From Armatimonadota bacterium (lineage in GTDB: Bacteria; Armatimonadota; Zipacnadia; Zipacnadales; FEN-943): 8,119 bases of DNA. The first letter of the stretch is position 1. Every line of letters begins with the position of its first letter. Shown here piece by piece: positions 5,919 through 8,119 of this stretch. The stretch spans positions 1-8,119 of the forward strand of contig JAKORR010000489.1 of the NCBI GenBank assembly GCA_029777735.1, given 5' to 3'. The position numbers were made by a program, and so were the translations under genes. The notes under the pieces were generated by a model. That model searched no databases, was not told where the DNA came from, and worked only from the letters and a program-made list of their open reading frames with translations.

Positions 5919-8119
5919 GTGGCTGTCACGGCCATTTCCATGATGGTTCTGGCTCTCGAGGTGGCCCTGACCCGAGCCTTCTCGGTGCTGTTGCGATTCC
6001 ACTATGTATTTCTCGCGGTGTCCTTGGCGACATGCGGGCTGGGGCTGGGTGGTGTCATCGACTACGCTCTTCGGAAGGCCAACGGTCGCCCAGTACTGGG
6101 AGTGTCGGCTCTGGCCGCAGCCTTGCTCGCTCCCGCTGGGATCATCCTCCTATTTGCGTCCCCCATATCGGCGTACTTGACATCCCTTTGGGTTCTGTCG
6201 GCCTGCTGTCTGCCGGGTTTCATGGCCGCAGGGGTCTTCCTCAGCCGAGCCTTCAGCGTCTGGGGTCGGCACAGTGGGATAGTGTACTATGCGGATCTGA
6301 CAGGGGCAGCGATAGCGGCCGCGGGCGTCATAGTCGCCCTGCAGCTTGGTGGCGCGGTCAACGCAGCGTTGGGCTGTGCGGCGCTAGGAGCCTTCGCTGC
6401 GGCGCTGTCCTGGCGACGGCTGTGGTTCGCTTCCTTAGCCTGCCTGGTGTGTGCGACTCTGTTCTTTTCCGCGCTGGGCAATAGCAAAGCGCGGGTGGTG
6501 GACCTGCCAGCCTTGCCCTTGGCCGGCGACCCGCTGGCCAAGCCGCTGTATCAGGAGCTAGGGGACCCGAGCAGCGGCGCGAGGCTTCTTCTCTCCGACT
6601 GGAATGCCTTTGCTCGGACGGACGTGGTGGTCTACGCCACTCCAGACGGGCACGTGCCCAAGGATTCAGACTTGTACCTGTATACCGACGGCGAAGTGCC
6701 GACCAACATTGTGCCTTACCACGGTTCGCTGGAGGAGCTGGCAAAACGGTATCGGGACTTCATCGGCCTGTACGCCTTCCGGATGGTGATGCCCCAAAAG
6801 GTCATGTTGATCGGCCCAGGCGGTGGGCTGGACATCTGGCTAGCCCTAATAGTCGGCGCCACGGAGATTAGAGGCGCCGAGGTCAACCCTTCGATTCCAC
6901 GCATCGTGCGCCGGTTTCGCAACTATGGCGGTCCTGTATATGATTTTGCAAATGTGGACATCGCCGTGGCTGAGGGCCGTAGCTACCTGCGGCGCGAAAC
7001 CGACAAGTACGACTTTATCTACATGGCCCTGACCAAGACCGCTACCACGGCCACCACTAGCATGGCGCTCATCGAGAGCTACGTGCACACCGTCGAAGCT
7101 TTCAGGGATTACGAGAGACACCTCACGGATGACGGCGCCCTGGCCTTTGTCTGCCAAGAGACACCGTTGCTGATCCGAGAGATGGCCACAGCACTGCGGG
7201 CGATGGAATTGGAGGGAGCAAGCCGCAAGGAGGCCGTGAGCCGCATCGCCATGGTGTCCGTGCCCGAAGAGCGTTTTGGGGCCGGGCCCTATCGGCACCT
7301 ACTGTTGGTCTTCTGCAAGCCCCTCAACGTGGGAAGATCGCGCGAGATGGCCGAGCAGGCCGTGGCGTCGGACCTGGTACCTGTCTTCTTCCCCGGGGTC
7401 TACGAGCCGCAGCCCTTCGGAAGCCTGTGGGATGCTGGCAGGAGCATCGAGGAACTATTGGCGGCTTGGAACAGGCAATGGACCGGGGGTGTAGGGCTTA
7501 ACCTGACGCCCTGCACCGACGACCAGCCCTTCGTAGTGGACTTGACCTGGGGCGTGCCCTTGCCGCTGAAGCGATTCCTGGAGTGCACTGGCGTCCTCTG
7601 CGTCGTGCTCGTGGTTCTAGCGGGTACGCTTGGCGTCAGACGTCAAGCAGAGACTGCAGGACTCGAGACGGCACTGTGGCCTCTGTACTTTGCAGGCCTA
7701 GGCGTAGGGTTTATGCTAGTCGAGGTCGTACTCATCCAGATGTTCACGCTTTATCTGGGCTACCCGGTGCTAAGCCTGGCGGCGGTGCTCTTCGGGATTC
7801 TGCTGGGCGCGGGGTTGGGCAGCTTGCTGAGCCAGAGAGCCGAGGCGCGCCATGGTGCCCAAGTAGTCACAATGGCTGTCGCCGGCCTGGTGGTGCTTGC
7901 GTTGGCGGCCCGGCTGGGTGGCCCAGCGGTGTTTTCCGCTACACTAGGATGGAACGTACGGCTGCGCAGTCTGGTGACTCTGGCCATGGTGGTGCCCTTA
8001 GGATTGGTCATGGGCGTGCCCGTCCCCACCGGCCTGCGAATGGTAGTTGACCACCGAGGCAAACCTCTAGTACCATGGATGTGGGCCGTGAACGGAGTTA
8101 CCTCAGTCGTTGGGTCTGC
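5919..8119 (+). CDS. Polytopic membrane protein with spermidine-synthase-like domain (3' partial)
   Basis: The frame runs off the right edge, with 733 complete codons visible. The N-terminal part (residues 1 to about 186) has six or seven hydrophobic segments. A soluble domain of about 340 residues follows, holding the nucleotide-binding loop VMLIGPGGGLD (295-305), the acidic ribose-binding motif GAEVNP (Glu321), then AEGRSYLRR, KYDFIYMALTKTATTATTS and ESYVHTVEAFRDYERHLTDDGAL. At least four more membrane segments follow, including GVGFMLVEVVLIQMFTLYLGYP, MGVPVPTGLR and WAVNG. This order matches the large membrane-embedded spermidine-synthase-like proteins found in many bacteria. Their substrate is unknown, and most lack the DxxD-type catalytic acid of true aminopropyltransferases; here that stretch is Thr/Ala-rich, so polyamine synthesis is not supported. 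The start is uncertain. GTG 5919 places the first TM at the N-terminus; TTG 5916, ATG 5940 and ATG 5943 are alternatives. The strong GGAGGA at 5888-5893, inside the end of topA, is too far from all of them. The family is clear, the function is not. Confidence 0.85.
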   Translation, partial: MAVTAISMMVLALEVALTRAFSVLLRFHYVFLAVSLATCGLGLGGVIDYALRKANGRPVLGVSALAAALLAPAGIILLFASPISAYLTSLWVLSACCLPGFMAAGVFLSRAFSVWGRHSGIVYYADLTGAAIAAAGVIVALQLGGAVNAALGCAALGAFAAALSWRRLWFASLACLVCATLFFSALGNSKARVVDLPALPLAGDPLAKPLYQELGDPSSGARLLLSDWNAFARTDVVVYATPDGHVPKDSDLYLYTDGEVPTNIVPYHGSLEELAKRYRDFIGLYAFRMVMPQKVMLIGPGGGLDIWLALIVGATEIRGAEVNPSIPRIVRRFRNYGGPVYDFANVDIAVAEGRSYLRRETDKYDFIYMALTKTATTATTSMALIESYVHTVEAFRDYERHLTDDGALAFVCQETPLLIREMATALRAMELEGASRKEAVSRIAMVSVPEERFGAGPYRHLLLVFCKPLNVGRSREMAEQAVASDLVPVFFPGVYEPQPFGSLWDAGRSIEELLAAWNRQWTGGVGLNLTPCTDDQPFVVDLTWGVPLPLKRFLECTGVLCVVLVVLAGTLGVRRQAETAGLETALWPLYFAGLGVGFMLVEVVLIQMFTLYLGYPVLSLAAVLFGILLGAGLGSLLSQRAEARHGAQVVTMAVAGLVVLALAARLGGPAVFSATLGWNVRLRSLVTLAMVVPLGLVMGVPVPTGLRMVVDHRGKPLVPWMWAVNGVTSVVGS

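Noticed and set aside
5908..5943. TTG-started 11-codon mini-ORF whose TGA overlaps ATG 5940 as ATGA
   Set aside because: The start is rare, its distance from GGAGGA is 14 bases and the peptide (MPSWWLSRPFP) has no support. The main frame is already open through this region with other start options.

Overview
This is a high-GC bacterial chromosomal segment. All five supported protein genes lie on the + strand, and both ends cut through a gene. The core genes dprA and topA are certainly bacterial. The flanking genes are an outer beta-propeller protein with low-complexity Gly/Met/Pro stretches, a two-TM LapA-like protein and a large membrane protein with a spermidine-synthase fold. That mix is familiar from little-cultured, high-GC Gram-negative-type phyla (Armatimonadota, Chloroflexota and Planctomycetota-like lineages), but nothing here fixes the phylum and I do not claim one. 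I see no tRNA, rRNA, CRISPR array, transposase or phage gene.

Layout. From 2 to 1474 is the 3' part of a PQQ-type (WD40-like) beta-propeller protein with a C-terminal Ig-like domain and a Met/Gly/Pro tail. After 58 bases, 1533-2036 encodes a small protein with two membrane segments, a coiled coil and an acidic tail (LapA/DUF1049-like). A 237-base gap (2037-2273) holds a plausible sigma-70 promoter (2104-2131) and a perfect GC-rich hairpin just upstream of the next ribosome binding site. Then come dprA (2274-3374), a 125-base gap with a candidate 16-codon leader ORF and a hairpin (3444-3494), and topA (3500-5896, GTG start). Just after topA a long reading frame (from about 5919) runs off the right edge. 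It encodes a polytopic membrane protein with a central spermidine-synthase/methyltransferase-like domain.

How the genes fit together. dprA followed by topA is a widely seen bacterial pairing: DprA loads RecA on incoming single-stranded DNA, and TopA relaxes negative supercoils. The two are probably co-transcribed from the promoter in the 2037-2273 gap. The last gene starts about 20 bases after the topA stop and is probably in the same transcript, with no obvious functional link. The first two genes look like a separate envelope-related transcription unit.

I did not find a convincing new multi-gene system. The most unusual local signal is the topA leader. It has a short basic ORF with tandem AGG-AGA codons and a hairpin, ending 5 bases before a GTG start that lacks a well-placed Shine-Dalgarno sequence. 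Next in interest are the propeller protein with a Gly/Arg-rich insertion between blades, and the spermidine-synthase-like membrane protein whose predicted catalytic segment is Thr/Ala-rich rather than acidic.
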